NCBI RefSeq assembly: GCF_014695375.1
Contig: NZ_JACJOG010000059.1
Span: forward strand, 1-64,000
Length of the DNA: 64,000 bases
DNA from: Coleofasciculus sp. FACHB-T130
GTDB taxonomy: Bacteria > Cyanobacteriota > Cyanobacteriia > Cyanobacteriales > FACHB-T130
Direction of reading: 5' to 3'
Shown: positions 55,794 to 64,000 of the stretch, one piece after another
Layout of the letters: the number at the start of each line of letters is the position of its first letter
Position numbering within the stretch: position 1 is the first letter of the stretch
Notes under the pieces: generated by a model
What the model saw: the letters and a program-made list of their open reading frames with translations, nothing else
Database searches by the model: none
Told to the model about the DNA's origin: nothing
Translations under genes and position numbers: made by a program

Positions 55794-56930
55794 ATGTCCT
55801 TCCAAAAAGTGTTTTCTAGGCTGAGGGCAGTATTTCTTGTGAGTGCGTTACCCCTCAGCGCGATCGCTGGGTTGCCAACAGCAGTAAAAGCAGCAAGCTT
55901 ATCGCCTCAGAATTTTAATGAAATTTATGTTTTTGGTGACAGCCTTTCAGATGATGGAAATCTGTTTGATGCTACGAAAGGATATATTCCGCCAAGCCCG
56001 GTTTACTCTGATGGACGTTTTTCCAATGGTCCAGTTTGGGTAGACTATCTCGCCCAATATTTAGGATTAACTTCCAATTCAAATATTAATCTGGCTTACG
56101 GTGGTGCAACTACGGGAAACAGTAACGTCTTGAACGATATCGTTCCTAGCGTAGTGCTGAATTTACCAGGCTTGCAGCAGCAGATTAATAACTTCAAAAA
56201 AGCCAATTTATCGGCTAATCCGGATGCATTATACATCGTATGGGCGGGTGGCAATGACTACATCGGTGGTGGCGTAACCAATGCTGCTATACCAGTCGGA
56301 AATTTATCGACAGCAGTAACGTCACTTGCTACATTCGGCGCTAAAAATATCATGGTGGTCAACTTGCCAGATTTGGGGGAACTTCCGGACACCCGGACAA
56401 GCTCGAATTCAGCCAACCTCAGTGTCTTGACGGCGACTCATAACTCCAGCTTAGCTGCAAGCCTCAATGGTTTGAGCCAGAGTTTGAGCCAGAACCTAGG
56501 TGACAGCATCAATATTATCCCCCTTGATGCTAATTCTCTATTCGATCGGGTCATCGCTAATCCGAGCGAATTCGGTTTGAGAAATGTTACTGAGGCTTGT
56601 TTAGACAAATTAATTGCCTGTGCTGTTAATGCAGACAAGTTTTTGTTCTGGGATAACATCCATCCGACGACAACTGCTCACAAGATATTAGGAAAATATG
56701 CCTTTTCAGTGCTAGGGCAACAGACTCAGGCATCTGCGATCGCTAGTAATAATCAGCTATTGAGACAATCCGCCTCTGCAACGCTGACACCTGTACTGGT
56801 GTCCGACTCCCAGAAAAGCGTTCCCGAACCGGCTTCTACGTTCGGTATATTAGCGTTTGGTGCTTTAAGCGCGGGTTTGGTGCTGAAACGCCAACAGACG
56901 AAAGCCAGCTCAATCAAGACTGAAGTATAA
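55794..56930 (+). CDS. PEP-CTERM SGNH/GDSL hydrolase (copy 2)
   Basis: 378 residues. Signal peptide to about VKA, block I VFGDSLSDDGN (S50), and DNIHPTTTAH with D287/H290. The tail SVPEPASTFGILAFGALSAG is a PEP-CTERM signal. Compared with copy 1 the N-terminus and an inserted Asn/Ser-rich stretch before the tail differ, while the catalytic blocks and last 40 residues agree. A tandem duplicate that has diverged. Confidence 0.9.
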   Translation: MSFQKVFSRLRAVFLVSALPLSAIAGLPTAVKAASLSPQNFNEIYVFGDSLSDDGNLFDATKGYIPPSPVYSDGRFSNGPVWVDYLAQYLGLTSNSNINLAYGGATTGNSNVLNDIVPSVVLNLPGLQQQINNFKKANLSANPDALYIVWAGGNDYIGGGVTNAAIPVGNLSTAVTSLATFGAKNIMVVNLPDLGELPDTRTSSNSANLSVLTATHNSSLAASLNGLSQSLSQNLGDSINIIPLDANSLFDRVIANPSEFGLRNVTEACLDKLIACAVNADKFLFWDNIHPTTTAHKILGKYAFSVLGQQTQASAIASNNQLLRQSASATLTPVLVSDSQKSVPEPASTFGILAFGALSAGLVLKRQQTKASSIKTEV

Positions 56931-56941
56931 AGGATGAAGAC

Positions 56942-56992
56942 TCAAGGATGAACAGGTTCGTATTAAGACTAAATTTCACCGTTCATCCTTGA
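56942..56992 (+). terminator. hairpin after SGNH copy 2
   Basis: TCAAGGATGAAC / GTTCATCCTTGA, 12-bp stem, in the duplicated 3' tail. Confidence 0.7.
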
Positions 56993-57017
56993 TATTTCAC
57001 ACTTCATACTTTTAGGC

Positions 57018-58091
57018 ATGGCTTTGTTGGATTACGACAATCTGTTTAACACCATTGAAGAATTAGTGCTGCATCATTCTCCTAGCGGTGCGGAAGAAGA
57101 AATTGACCAATTGTTGATGAGTCGATTTAAAGCGCTGGGAGTCGAAGTTTGGCAGGATAATGCCGGGAATGTCATTGCGAAAATTGCCGGTCAAAAGCAA
57201 GACAGAGGCATCGCCATCACCGCCCACAAAGACGAAATTGGCGGGATTGTCAAACAAGTCGGCGACGAGGGACGGGTGGAAGTCCGCAGGTTGGGAGGCG
57301 CATTTCCGTGGGTTTATGGCGAGGGCGCTGTAGATTTACTGGGAGACGAGCAAACGATTACCGGAATTCTATCTTTTGGATCTCGCCACATTTCCCACGA
57401 ATCCCCCCAAAAATCCCAGCAGGAAGACAAACCAGTGCGCTGGGAAGACGCTTGGGTGGAAACCAAATGCACGCCCGAAGAATTAGAAATAGCGGGAATT
57501 CGACCAGGAACCCGAATGGTAGTGGGGAAGCATCGTAAGCGTCCGGTGCGGTTGAAGGATTGGATTGCCAGTTACACGCTGGATAATAAGGCGTCTGTCG
57601 CAATTTTGTTAGCGCTGGCTGAAACCGTAAAACAGCCCCCAGTGGATATTTATCTGGTGGCGTCTGCGAAGGAGGAGGTCGGCGCAATTGGCGCAATGTA
57701 CTTTACTCAGAAGCAGCGTGTGGATGCTTTGATTGCGCTGGAAATCTGTCCTTTGGCTCCGGAATACCCGATCGCTGATGGGAATGCGCCGGTGTTGCTT
57801 TCCCAAGATGGCTATGGAATCTACGATGAAGCCTTAAATCGTCAGTTGCGGCAAGTTGCGAAGAATCTGAAGCTCCCCGTGCAATTGGCGACGTTGAGCG
57901 GTTTTGGCAGCGATGGCTCAATTGCGATGAAGTTTGGTCATGTCGCCCGTGCTGCATGTCTGGCGTTTCCGACGCAAAACACGCACGGCTATGAGATTGC
58001 CCATTTAGGCGCGATCGCAAACTGTACGCATATCCTCCGCGCCTACTGCGAAACCGACTTTAGCGATTCGTCAACAGCAACTGATAACTGA
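57018..58091 (+). CDS. M42-family metallopeptidase (glutamyl aminopeptidase-like)
   Basis: A 357-residue zinc/cobalt aminopeptidase of the TET type. Metal ligands: H70 and D72 (ITAHKDEIGG), the aspartate of SYTLDNKASV, the EE of SAKEEVGAIGA, the glutamate of ALEICPLAPEY, and the histidine of NTHGYEIAH. A cytoplasmic oligomeric peptidase that trims peptides. Begins 26 bp after the SGNH hairpin, but it is likely its own unit. Confidence 0.88.
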   Translation: MALLDYDNLFNTIEELVLHHSPSGAEEEIDQLLMSRFKALGVEVWQDNAGNVIAKIAGQKQDRGIAITAHKDEIGGIVKQVGDEGRVEVRRLGGAFPWVYGEGAVDLLGDEQTITGILSFGSRHISHESPQKSQQEDKPVRWEDAWVETKCTPEELEIAGIRPGTRMVVGKHRKRPVRLKDWIASYTLDNKASVAILLALAETVKQPPVDIYLVASAKEEVGAIGAMYFTQKQRVDALIALEICPLAPEYPIADGNAPVLLSQDGYGIYDEALNRQLRQVAKNLKLPVQLATLSGFGSDGSIAMKFGHVARAACLAFPTQNTHGYEIAHLGAIANCTHILRAYCETDFSDSSTATDN

Positions 58092-58140
58092 CAAAGGACA
58101 ATTGATCCCTGCAATTCCTTACAATTAAGCCAGTTATCCT

Positions 58141-58626
58141 GTGACAGCAGTTAAGCCTTGTATGCCCAAAACTGTAGCCGATGTTATGAGCCGCGACCCT
58201 ATCGTGGTACGACCTGAAACGCCTCTCAAAGAGGCCATCCAAATCTTGGCAGAACGACACATCAGCGGTCTGCCAGTAGTCGAACAAACTGGCAAATTAG
58301 TGGGCGTTATCTCGGAAACTGACTTGATGTGGCAAGAAAAAGGGGTAACACCCCCGGCTTACATCATGTTTCTAGACAGCGTGATTTACCTGCAAAATCC
58401 AGCCACCTTTGAACGAGACCTGCACAAGTCTCTGGGGCAAACGGTTGGGGAAGTAATGACCCACGATGCCATTACCATTACAGCCGAGAAACCTTTACGG
58501 GAAGCGGCGGCGCTGATGCACGAGCGAAATGTTCGCCGCTTGCCGGTGATTGATAAAAATGCTCAGGTGATTGGTATCCTCACCCGTGGGGATATTGTGC
58601 GGGCAATGGCATCTGAGGTGGATTAA
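58141..58626 (+). CDS. two-CBS-domain protein
   Basis: 161 residues (GTG at 58141, or ATG at 58162 with MPKTVADVMSRDPIVVRPET). Two CBS repeats: VADVMSRDPIVVRPETPLKE with SGLPVVEQTGKLVGVISETD, and VGEVMTHDAITITAEKPLRE with RRLPVIDKNAQVIGILTRGD. They usually bind adenosine nucleotides and regulate a partner. No partner gene is adjacent. Confidence 0.9.
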   Translation: MTAVKPCMPKTVADVMSRDPIVVRPETPLKEAIQILAERHISGLPVVEQTGKLVGVISETDLMWQEKGVTPPAYIMFLDSVIYLQNPATFERDLHKSLGQTVGEVMTHDAITITAEKPLREAAALMHERNVRRLPVIDKNAQVIGILTRGDIVRAMASEVD

Positions 58627-58631
58627 TCTTG

Positions 58632-58678
58632 GTCATTAGTCAATGGGAGTTTGCTGCAAAGGACTCATGACTAATGAC
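58632..58678. repeat. inverted repeat with tandem heptamer-like units
   Basis: GTCATTAGTCA and TGACTAATGAC form an 11-bp stem; ATGACTAATGACTCAT-type tandem repeats continue. It lies between the CBS and HEAT genes. Confidence 0.6.
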
Positions 58679-58722
58679 TCATAACGAGTGACAACTGAAA
58701 ACTAATCAATAATCAAATAATA

Positions 58723-59388
58723 ATGAGCATTACCCCTGAGTCTGTTAAAGAATTACTGGGTTCAGAAAATTTTGGCGATCGCATTCGCGGTATTAACCAG
58801 CTGCGCCAGCTGGAAAGGGCGATCGCGTTTGAGTTGGTGCAACCAGCCGTGACAGACAGCAACACCCGCGTTAGATATGCCGCTGTCAGCCAGATGGATA
58901 CTCTGGGACAGGAAGATTTACAAACATCTTTGAGTGTTTTGCGCGATCGCCTATTCAATGACTCGGAAGCAGATGTCCAAGCTGCCGCTGCTGATGCTTT
59001 GGGAGCGCTACAGTTAAAAGAAGCTTTTGAGGACTTGCAGCAAGTTTACAACCAAACCCCAGAGTGGCTCGTTAAGTTCAGCATTGTTGCTGCTTTGGGA
59101 GAAATGGGCGACAGCAGAGGATTTGAACTACTAGAAGAAGCCCTCACCTCTGGGAACGAATTAGTCCAAACTGCTGCTATCTCTTCACTGGGAGAACTGG
59201 GAGATCCGCGTGCAGTTCCCCTCATTGTTCCGTACTCCACCCATTTGGATTGGCAGATTCGCTACCGGGTCGTACAAGCACTCAAGCGTCTAGGTGGAGC
59301 AGAAGCACGCTCAACATTAGAAGCTTTAGCGAATGATGAAGTCGAGCAAGTAGCCCAGGAAGCACAAAATTGTTTAAAATCCGCTTAA
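58723..59388 (+). CDS. nblB: HEAT-repeat protein, NblB-like
   Basis: 221 residues made of HEAT/PBS-lyase-type helical repeats: DRIRGINQLRQLERAIAFEL, ADVQAAAADALGALQLKEAF, ELVQTAAISSLGELGDPRAV. The size and pattern match NblB, which takes part in phycobilisome breakdown in nutrient starvation; it resembles bilin lyase CpcE but lacks known lyase partners here. The function assignment rests on family resemblance. Followed by a long stem-loop (59455-59521). Confidence 0.65.
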   Translation: MSITPESVKELLGSENFGDRIRGINQLRQLERAIAFELVQPAVTDSNTRVRYAAVSQMDTLGQEDLQTSLSVLRDRLFNDSEADVQAAAADALGALQLKEAFEDLQQVYNQTPEWLVKFSIVAALGEMGDSRGFELLEEALTSGNELVQTAAISSLGELGDPRAVPLIVPYSTHLDWQIRYRVVQALKRLGGAEARSTLEALANDEVEQVAQEAQNCLKSA

Positions 59389-59454
59389 ATAACTGGTTAA
59401 AGTATCTCTAAAATTACCATAGTCTGATACAATCCGTTTTTTTGGCTGGAAATT

Positions 59455-59521
59455 AAACGGGCAAAGCATTCCTTTCTTTAACTAGGGGTTTATCCCCAAC
59501 GGGAAAGGGCTTTGCCCGTTT
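59455..59521 (+). ncRNA. structured RNA or terminator behind the HEAT gene
   Basis: AAACGGGCAAAGC (59455-59467) pairs exactly with GCTTTGCCCGTTT (59509-59521). Inside, CCTTTC/GAAAGG and GGGG-TTTAT-CCCC add two coaxial stems, followed by TTTTCACATTTATTTTTT. The simplest reading is the terminator of the gene at 58723; the extended stem also fits a small RNA. No gene was seen in 59522-60097. Confidence 0.55.
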
Positions 59522-60097
59522 TCACATTTATTTTTTAAGTATTTTATCGTAATAACTATTAGCTTTAGCAAGTTTAAAAGTTAATTTTTCAGTATTTTCC
59601 GCACTTCAATTTTTAACGTCTCAGTGTTTCTTCGTATATTTAATTTATTTTTAAATGGTATGAAATTAGTAAACCGTATTTTCCCGGAAATCCCAAAAAT
59701 TGTTTTTATTTAATCGTTAAAAATCCGGATACATATATATTCCCGCTTCTAAAGCCTTACTTCACACCAACTTTACAAGTTTTTGGAGAAACTACGGCTG
59801 ATGTTAAAGAGTCAGTAAAGATACGTCCGAATGATTGCTATCCCCTCGAATGATTCCCTATATTAGGAAGAACAAAGCCAAGCATATTTACGCGGTCTTC
59901 TGAGTTTGCTACTAAAAGTTAGAGTCATCCCTTAGGTAATTGGTCTTCGTTCATCAGGTGCTTAAGTAGTTTTCAACGCACTCATCCGTATCACTCAAGC
60001 AAACTACTAGGTTCAGCAAAAAAATAGCAACACGGCTCAATCCCTAAATATGCGGACATTAAAAATCTTGAACTTCGGATCAATTAAGGTGAACCAG

Positions 60098-60913
60098 ATG
60101 AAACTTCAACAGACTTCAGCCTTCATGAGCTTAATGGCTGGCAGCCTTCTAGCTTTTTCCGCGACTTCAGCTCAAGCTTTCGCTCCATTTGATTTTGGCA
60201 CCACCTTTTCTCCAAATCCTGCTGACCCCAAAAAGGATATCAAGCTAGAAGCAGTTACTTTTGGTTCCAAGACGCTCAAAGACTTCTCGCTAGTTACAGG
60301 TGCCAAAATCATCCAAAATGACCTGGTAAAAACTGGCCCCGGCAGTTCCGACCACGGAGATGGTACAGTCAGCGACCCTTATCTGCCAGAGGGTCCTAAA
60401 AAGGAAAACCCCACAGCTGCTGATATCGTTGCTAGCTTAGGCAACTTGAACCTCAACAGCATCATTGACACTGAAGACGACTATGGAACATCTATAATCG
60501 AAGTTTTCTTCGGGAAGGCAACAGACACATTCTTCTTCTGGGAACGAGGCAACGCTCTTACTGCGAACGATCCAGGCCCTGGAAACAGCGATCTATTCGT
60601 TGAGTCTCTGGATAAATTTGGCAACGTGCTAGACAAGTTCAAGATTACCAGAGACATGTGGAAGGATGCTGGGTACAGCATCAACACCAAAGAAATCAAC
60701 GAAAATCAGAAGGTTGGTTCTTTAGGTCTGAAAGGGACACAGAAGGCTGTAGGTCTCCGGCTGACAAGCCACAAGGGCTTTAACGGGCCTGACTATAAGG
60801 TAGCCGCTCAAAACGTGAGCGTGCCTGAACCAGCAAGCCTTGCAGGTTTAGGAATGGTAGCAGGTGCTTTAGTGGTTTCTCGCCGCCGCCGTCAAGCTGC
60901 TAAGGTTTCCTAA
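60098..60913 (+). CDS. PEP-CTERM surface protein (XDP2-like paralogue)
   Basis: 271 residues from the ATG at 60098 (MKLQQTSAFMSLMAGSLLAF; AAGGTG 7 bases upstream). The ATG at 60050 adds a non-signal extension. Signal peptide to about AQA. Mature part: LKDFSLVTGAKIIQNDLVKT, LNLNSIIDTEDDYGTSIIEV, FFFWERGN, GFNGPDYKVAAQNVSVPEPA. The tail is a helix plus RRRRQAAKVS. Paralogue of 41631-42485 (shared IIDTED, FFWERG, NGPD, PEP tail). Confidence 0.88.
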   Translation: MKLQQTSAFMSLMAGSLLAFSATSAQAFAPFDFGTTFSPNPADPKKDIKLEAVTFGSKTLKDFSLVTGAKIIQNDLVKTGPGSSDHGDGTVSDPYLPEGPKKENPTAADIVASLGNLNLNSIIDTEDDYGTSIIEVFFGKATDTFFFWERGNALTANDPGPGNSDLFVESLDKFGNVLDKFKITRDMWKDAGYSINTKEINENQKVGSLGLKGTQKAVGLRLTSHKGFNGPDYKVAAQNVSVPEPASLAGLGMVAGALVVSRRRRQAAKVS

Positions 60914-60944
60914 TTCTCCATTGTTTTAAACAATGCATATATTA

Positions 60945-60987
60945 ATCGGGATTAGATGCTGAACAAGGCTTCTAGTCCCGATTTTTT
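60945..60987 (+). terminator. terminator of the PEP-CTERM gene
   Basis: ATCGGGATTAGA / TCTAGTCCCGAT 12-bp stem (one G-T pair), 14-base loop, then TTTTT. Confidence 0.8.
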
Positions 60988-61163
60988 GCCAATTTAGAAA
61001 AGATTGCGGGTGAGGTAGACTGCCAAACGCCAGATAATGTCATCTTGAGACTGAGCTTGGACAATTGCTGGTAGCTACGACAGATATGTTGCTGGATAAG
61101 TCGATTTTAGCGATCGCGTTTCTTCTAGCCGCTAAACTATCAGACACTGAATAGTTTAGATGC

Positions 61164-62180
61164 ATGAAAATTCGAGATATTGGAGAACAAGGTTTATTAG
61201 AACGATTGCAGCGCTTTTGTCCGCCGGAAGTTGTGGGGGATGATGCGGCGGTGATGACCATCCAGCCCGGTCAAGAATTGGTAGTGACAACCGATTTACT
61301 GGTAGATGGAACTCATTTTAGCGATCGCACCACTTCCCCAGAAGACGCTGGCTGGCGTGCTGCTGCTGCCAATTTATCCGATCTAGCCGCAATGGGGGCA
61401 CTGCCTCTAGGCATTACTGTAGGTTTGAGTGTCACGGGTGATACACCTGTCACCTGGGTTGAGCGACTCTATCAGGGACTCACCGAATGCCTGCAACAAT
61501 ACAATACAGCGATCGTCGGCGGCGATATTTGCCGCTCATCGGTGATTACCGTCGCGATTACGGCCTTTGGTCAAGCTTCCCCAACTCAGATCCTTCGGCG
61601 CTCAAATGCTCAGGTAGGGGATGCCATTGTCGTCACTGGCGTTCACGGAGCCTCACGAGCTGGTCTAGAATTACTGCTTCATCCAGAGTTTGGTCAACGC
61701 CTCAGTGAAACTGACAAGGCATCTTTAATCGAAGCTCACCAGCGTCCCAAACCTAGGCTAGATGTGTTGCCGCTTTTGTGGGAAATTTTAGATTTTCCAT
61801 CCCACATCCAAAATCTAAAATCTAAAATTCCAGTGGCTGGCATGGATAGCAGCGACGGTCTAGCAGACGCCATTGTGCAAATCTGCCGGTGTAGCCAAGT
61901 GGGTGCCTATATCGAGCGCAGCGCAATTCCCCTTTCTCATGCCCTAACTCAGCTCGTGCCTGCCGAGCAAGCTCTGAATTGGGCCTTATACGGTGGTGAA
62001 GATTTTGAACTGGTGCTGTGTTTACCGTTAGAAAAAGCCCAGGCGTTAATCAAACGACTGGGCAAAGGAGCCGCTGTGGTCGGGAAAATTACTACCGGCT
62101 CAAACGTCTTGTTAGGAGACTCTACCGGCGTCTATCCCGACCAACAACTCACCCTAAGCCAAAGCTTTCAGCATTTTTAA
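61164..62180 (+). CDS. thiL: thiamine-monophosphate kinase
   Basis: Last step of thiamine diphosphate synthesis. 338 residues: [20 protein letters not shown] (metal/ATP), [74 protein letters not shown]. Residues about 206-222 ([16 protein letters not shown]) are encoded by an inserted palindromic repeat. The TAA overlaps the gap2 stop in the opposite direction. Confidence 0.95.
   Translation: MKIRDIGEQGLLERLQRFCPPEVVGDDAAVMTIQPGQELVVTTDLLVDGTHFSDRTTSPEDAGWRAAAANLSDLAAMGALPLGITVGLSVTGDTPVTWVERLYQGLTECLQQYNTAIVGGDICRSSVITVAITAFGQASPTQILRRSNAQVGDAIVVTGVHGASRAGLELLLHPEFGQRLSETDKASLIEAHQRPKPRLDVLPLLWEILDFPSHIQNLKSKIPVAGMDSSDGLADAIVQICRCSQVGAYIERSAIPLSHALTQLVPAEQALNWALYGGEDFELVLCLPLEKAQALIKRLGKGAAVVGKITTGSNVLLGDSTGVYPDQQLTLSQSFQHF
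61782..61829. repeat. palindromic repeat inserted in thiL
   Basis: GGAAATTTTAGATTTTCC pairs with AAAATCTAAAATTCC around a short loop. Same AAAATC unit as in the terminator at 47989-48025. The insertion keeps the frame. Confidence 0.75.
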
Positions 62181-63190
62181 GCTTTCCACTTCTGACCCAC
62201 CAGTTCAGCCAAGTCTACAACCCGCTGAGAGTAACCCCACTCGTTGTCATACCAAGAGACAACTTTAACCAGGTCTCCGCCCATAACCATCGTTAGACTG
62301 GCGTCCACAATGGAAGAAGCATCGGTACCCCGATAATCGCTGGAGACTAGCTCCAGTTCGTTGTATTCCAGAACGCCTTGCATAGGGCCTTCAGCAGCAG
62401 CTTTCAGCGCTTGGTTCACTTCATCCGCGAAGGTTTGCTTCTCGACTTGAATCACCAAATCCACTACGGAAACGTTTGGAGTAGGCACCCGCAAAGCAAT
62501 TCCATTCAGCTTGCCCTTCAGCTCTGGCAACACCAAAGCTACTGCTTTGGCAGCACCTGTTGAAGTGGGAACAATGTTGAGCGCTGCTGCCCGTGCCCGC
62601 CGCAAATCCCGGTGAGAAGCATCCAGTAAGCGCTGGTCGCCGGTATAGCTGTGGGTGGTGGTCATCGTGCCTTTAATAATGCCGAAGTTTTCGTGCAGCA
62701 CTTTGGCAACAGGCGCTAGGCAGTTGGTGGTGCAGCTGGCATTGCTGATCACAACGTGCTTGTCGTGGTCGTAGTCTTTATCGTTGACGCCTACCACAAA
62801 GGTGCCGTCATCGTTTTTACCGGGAGCGGTAATCAGAACTTTCTTCGCTCCAGCCTTTATATGCTTGGATGCCCCTTCCTTGCTGGTAAAGACGCCAGTT
62901 GATTCGATAATCAGGTCAATGTCCCAATCTTTCCAGGGCAAGTTTTCTGGGTTGCGATCCGATGTGCATTTGACCGTTTTGCCGTTAACAGTGATGGAGT
63001 TGTCATCGTAACTGATATCAGCGTTAAACTTCCCAAGCATGGAATCATATTTCAGCAAGTGGGAGTTGGTTCTTGGGTCAGAAGTGTCATTGATCGCGAC
63101 GACTTCTATATGGCTATTTTCCCGACCCAGCCAGCATCGCATAAAGTTACGTCCGATGCGTCCAAAACCGTTGATCGCTACTCTAATCAC
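62177..63190 (-). CDS. gap2: NAD(P)-glyceraldehyde-3-phosphate dehydrogenase (Calvin cycle)
   Basis: 337 residues from a GTG at 63190 (GAGGG about 11 bases upstream), giving [20 protein letters not shown], the usual GapB/Gap2 start; the longer frame to 63265 is not credible. The catalytic cysteine is in [12 protein letters not shown], with [14 protein letters not shown] and [13 protein letters not shown] following. The dinucleotide region ([20 protein letters not shown]) is of the plant-type, NADPH-using class that serves the Calvin cycle. It lacks the regulatory C-terminal extension of plant GapB. Confidence 0.96.
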   Translation of the reverse strand: MIRVAINGFGRIGRNFMRCWLGRENSHIEVVAINDTSDPRTNSHLLKYDSMLGKFNADISYDDNSITVNGKTVKCTSDRNPENLPWKDWDIDLIIESTGVFTSKEGASKHIKAGAKKVLITAPGKNDDGTFVVGVNDKDYDHDKHVVISNASCTTNCLAPVAKVLHENFGIIKGTMTTTHSYTGDQRLLDASHRDLRRARAAALNIVPTSTGAAKAVALVLPELKGKLNGIALRVPTPNVSVVDLVIQVEKQTFADEVNQALKAAAEGPMQGVLEYNELELVSSDYRGTDASSIVDASLTMVMGGDLVKVVSWYDNEWGYSQRVVDLAELVGQKWKA

Positions 63191-63786
63191 AGCGTCTTGC
63201 CCTCTGTCTTGTGACCTACAGAATTTCCTGTTAATGACCCCAATCATATCGCAAAGGCTGAACAATTCTACCTAGTGGTTTGCAGCGATCCTCCTAAATC
63301 GAATCCGTTGTGGGATCGAAACGAATCTTTCTTGACTGGACAAAGGACAAAATCTAGAGCAACTGCGCGATCGCTGACGCGCTTGTTTCCAGCGTGGCTC
63401 AACTTCATACCGCTAGAGGCTATGGGAAGGGGCGCGAGTCGAAGCGGAAGCGAACCTATTTTGAGGCTTTTGCGAGCTGAATTTTGGCCTAGATAATTAT
63501 TTTATTGGTTTTTTCTCCGATTTAGGCGATTTAATTGCTAATTAAATCTATTTTCTTATTATTAATCCCTGTAAAAACTTGTAGCTATTGTTTGGTACGA
63601 ATAGTGCCTAAAAGCATAAAGTGAAGAATTTCAATTTTTTGACAGTAGTAGCATTAGGTACTCTGAAAACTACAGAAATCGCAAGTTTTAGGGTACTCGA
63701 TCTCATTCCAGCGCATAGTCTAACTGGTTGTTCCATATCTACCCCGAAACTGGTTGCTTAAGTTAAAAGCACTGATTGAGTTGTTT
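63191..63786. other. gene-free interval upstream of gap2
   Basis: Contains the gap2 promoter region, one HIP1 site and AT-rich sequence. I see no convincing gene before the TPR relic. Confidence 0.5.
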
Positions 63787-64000
63787 AACCTCGCTTACGA
63801 GTTACGGAGGCTAGGTTAAGTACAAAGAAACGCTACCAGCTTTTGACCAAGTGCTGAAACTTAAGCCGAGACGACTTCATCGCCTGGTATTTACGAGGCT
63901 ACACGCTTAGTAAAGGACAGTATCAAGAAGCGATCGCCCACTCGCTAACTATGATGAAGCCATTCAACCCCAGCCAAATTACCTATTAGCGTTGTTTGAG
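63787..64000 (+). pseudogene. decayed TPR-protein fragment (runs off the edge)
   Basis: Pieces of one tetratricopeptide protein can be read across at least three frame changes. NLAYELRRLG (63787-63816) is followed by KYKETLPAFDQVLKLKP (from 63818), DDFIAWYLRGYTLSKGQYQE (from about 63870), and NYDEAIQPQPNYLLALFE (from 63947). TPR proteins mediate protein contacts. Decay or sequencing error could explain it. Confidence 0.6.

Noticed and set aside
63275-63496. 73-residue frame upstream of gap2
   Set aside because: Arg/Ser-rich noise with no ribosome site; likely part of the gap2 promoter region.
1-64000. CRISPR arrays, rRNA, tRNA genes
   Set aside because: No regularly spaced repeats and no cloverleaf-like sequence were recognised by eye; a covariance search would be decisive.

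Overview
The window is chromosomal DNA of a cyanobacterium, most likely a filamentous one. The direct evidence is photosystem I psaC, the plant-type Calvin-cycle GAPDH (gap2), a helical carotenoid protein, DUF1825, DUF2854, CRR7-like and NblB-like proteins, many copies of the HIP1 octamer GCGATCGC, heptameric short tandem repeats and PEP-CTERM surface proteins. No rRNA, tRNA, CRISPR array or intact transposase was recognised.

Layout. 1-12.5 kb: a partial gene end, a HAD phosphatase, a saccharopine-dehydrogenase-like reductase, a DUF937 protein, a membrane histidine kinase, a membrane GTPase, a 42-residue membrane peptide, a prolyl-4-hydroxylase-like enzyme, a ketopantoate-reductase-like gene behind a small membrane protein, a lone ABC ATPase, a FAS1 protein and a GH13 amylase. 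12.7-15.8 kb: an AT-rich accessory pair, three degenerate HTH units followed by a membrane/pentapeptide/Gly-Asp-repeat protein. 15.9-20.3 kb: a lone receiver, small conserved proteins, two tandem Hsp20 genes with duplicated leaders, and psaC. 20.3-25 kb: glmS with an 84-residue internal expansion, then an AT-rich island (CoiA-like nuclease, HTH relic) and a methyltransferase. 25-34 kb: dxr, a PIG-V-like glycosyltransferase, a methyltransferase, a DUF2079 protein, an acetoacetate-decarboxylase-like protein, a stand-alone OCP N-terminal-domain protein and an acyltransferase. 34-46 kb: proS, DUF2993, a GerMN lipoprotein, an ArsR-type regulator, efp-accB, a TLP40-like cyclophilin, a PEP-CTERM protein and tyrS-pyrF-unknown. 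46-53.6 kb: class A PBP, small cyanobacterial proteins, a HhH protein, lepB, a frameshifted PEP-CTERM gene and an SLH lipoprotein. 54-64 kb: two tandem PEP-CTERM SGNH hydrolases, an M42 peptidase, CBS and HEAT-repeat proteins, another PEP-CTERM protein, thiL and gap2 with overlapping stops, and a decayed TPR gene at the edge.

How the parts connect. Much of the window is housekeeping (amino-sugar, isoprenoid, fatty-acid, pyrimidine and thiamine synthesis, translation, cell wall, secretion). Two themes stand out. One is envelope/surface biology: five PEP-CTERM proteins, PBP, signal peptidase and lipoproteins, with no exosortase gene in the window. The other is local sequence amplification: in-frame tandem repeats inside glmS (42 aa) and a glycosyltransferase (44 aa), out-of-frame duplications of 82, 47 and 26 bp at gene ends, and small palindromic elements at gene ends and inside thiL. 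The best candidates for something undescribed are the HTH/pentapeptide pair, the expanded GlmS, and the structure and AT-rich island directly behind glmS.
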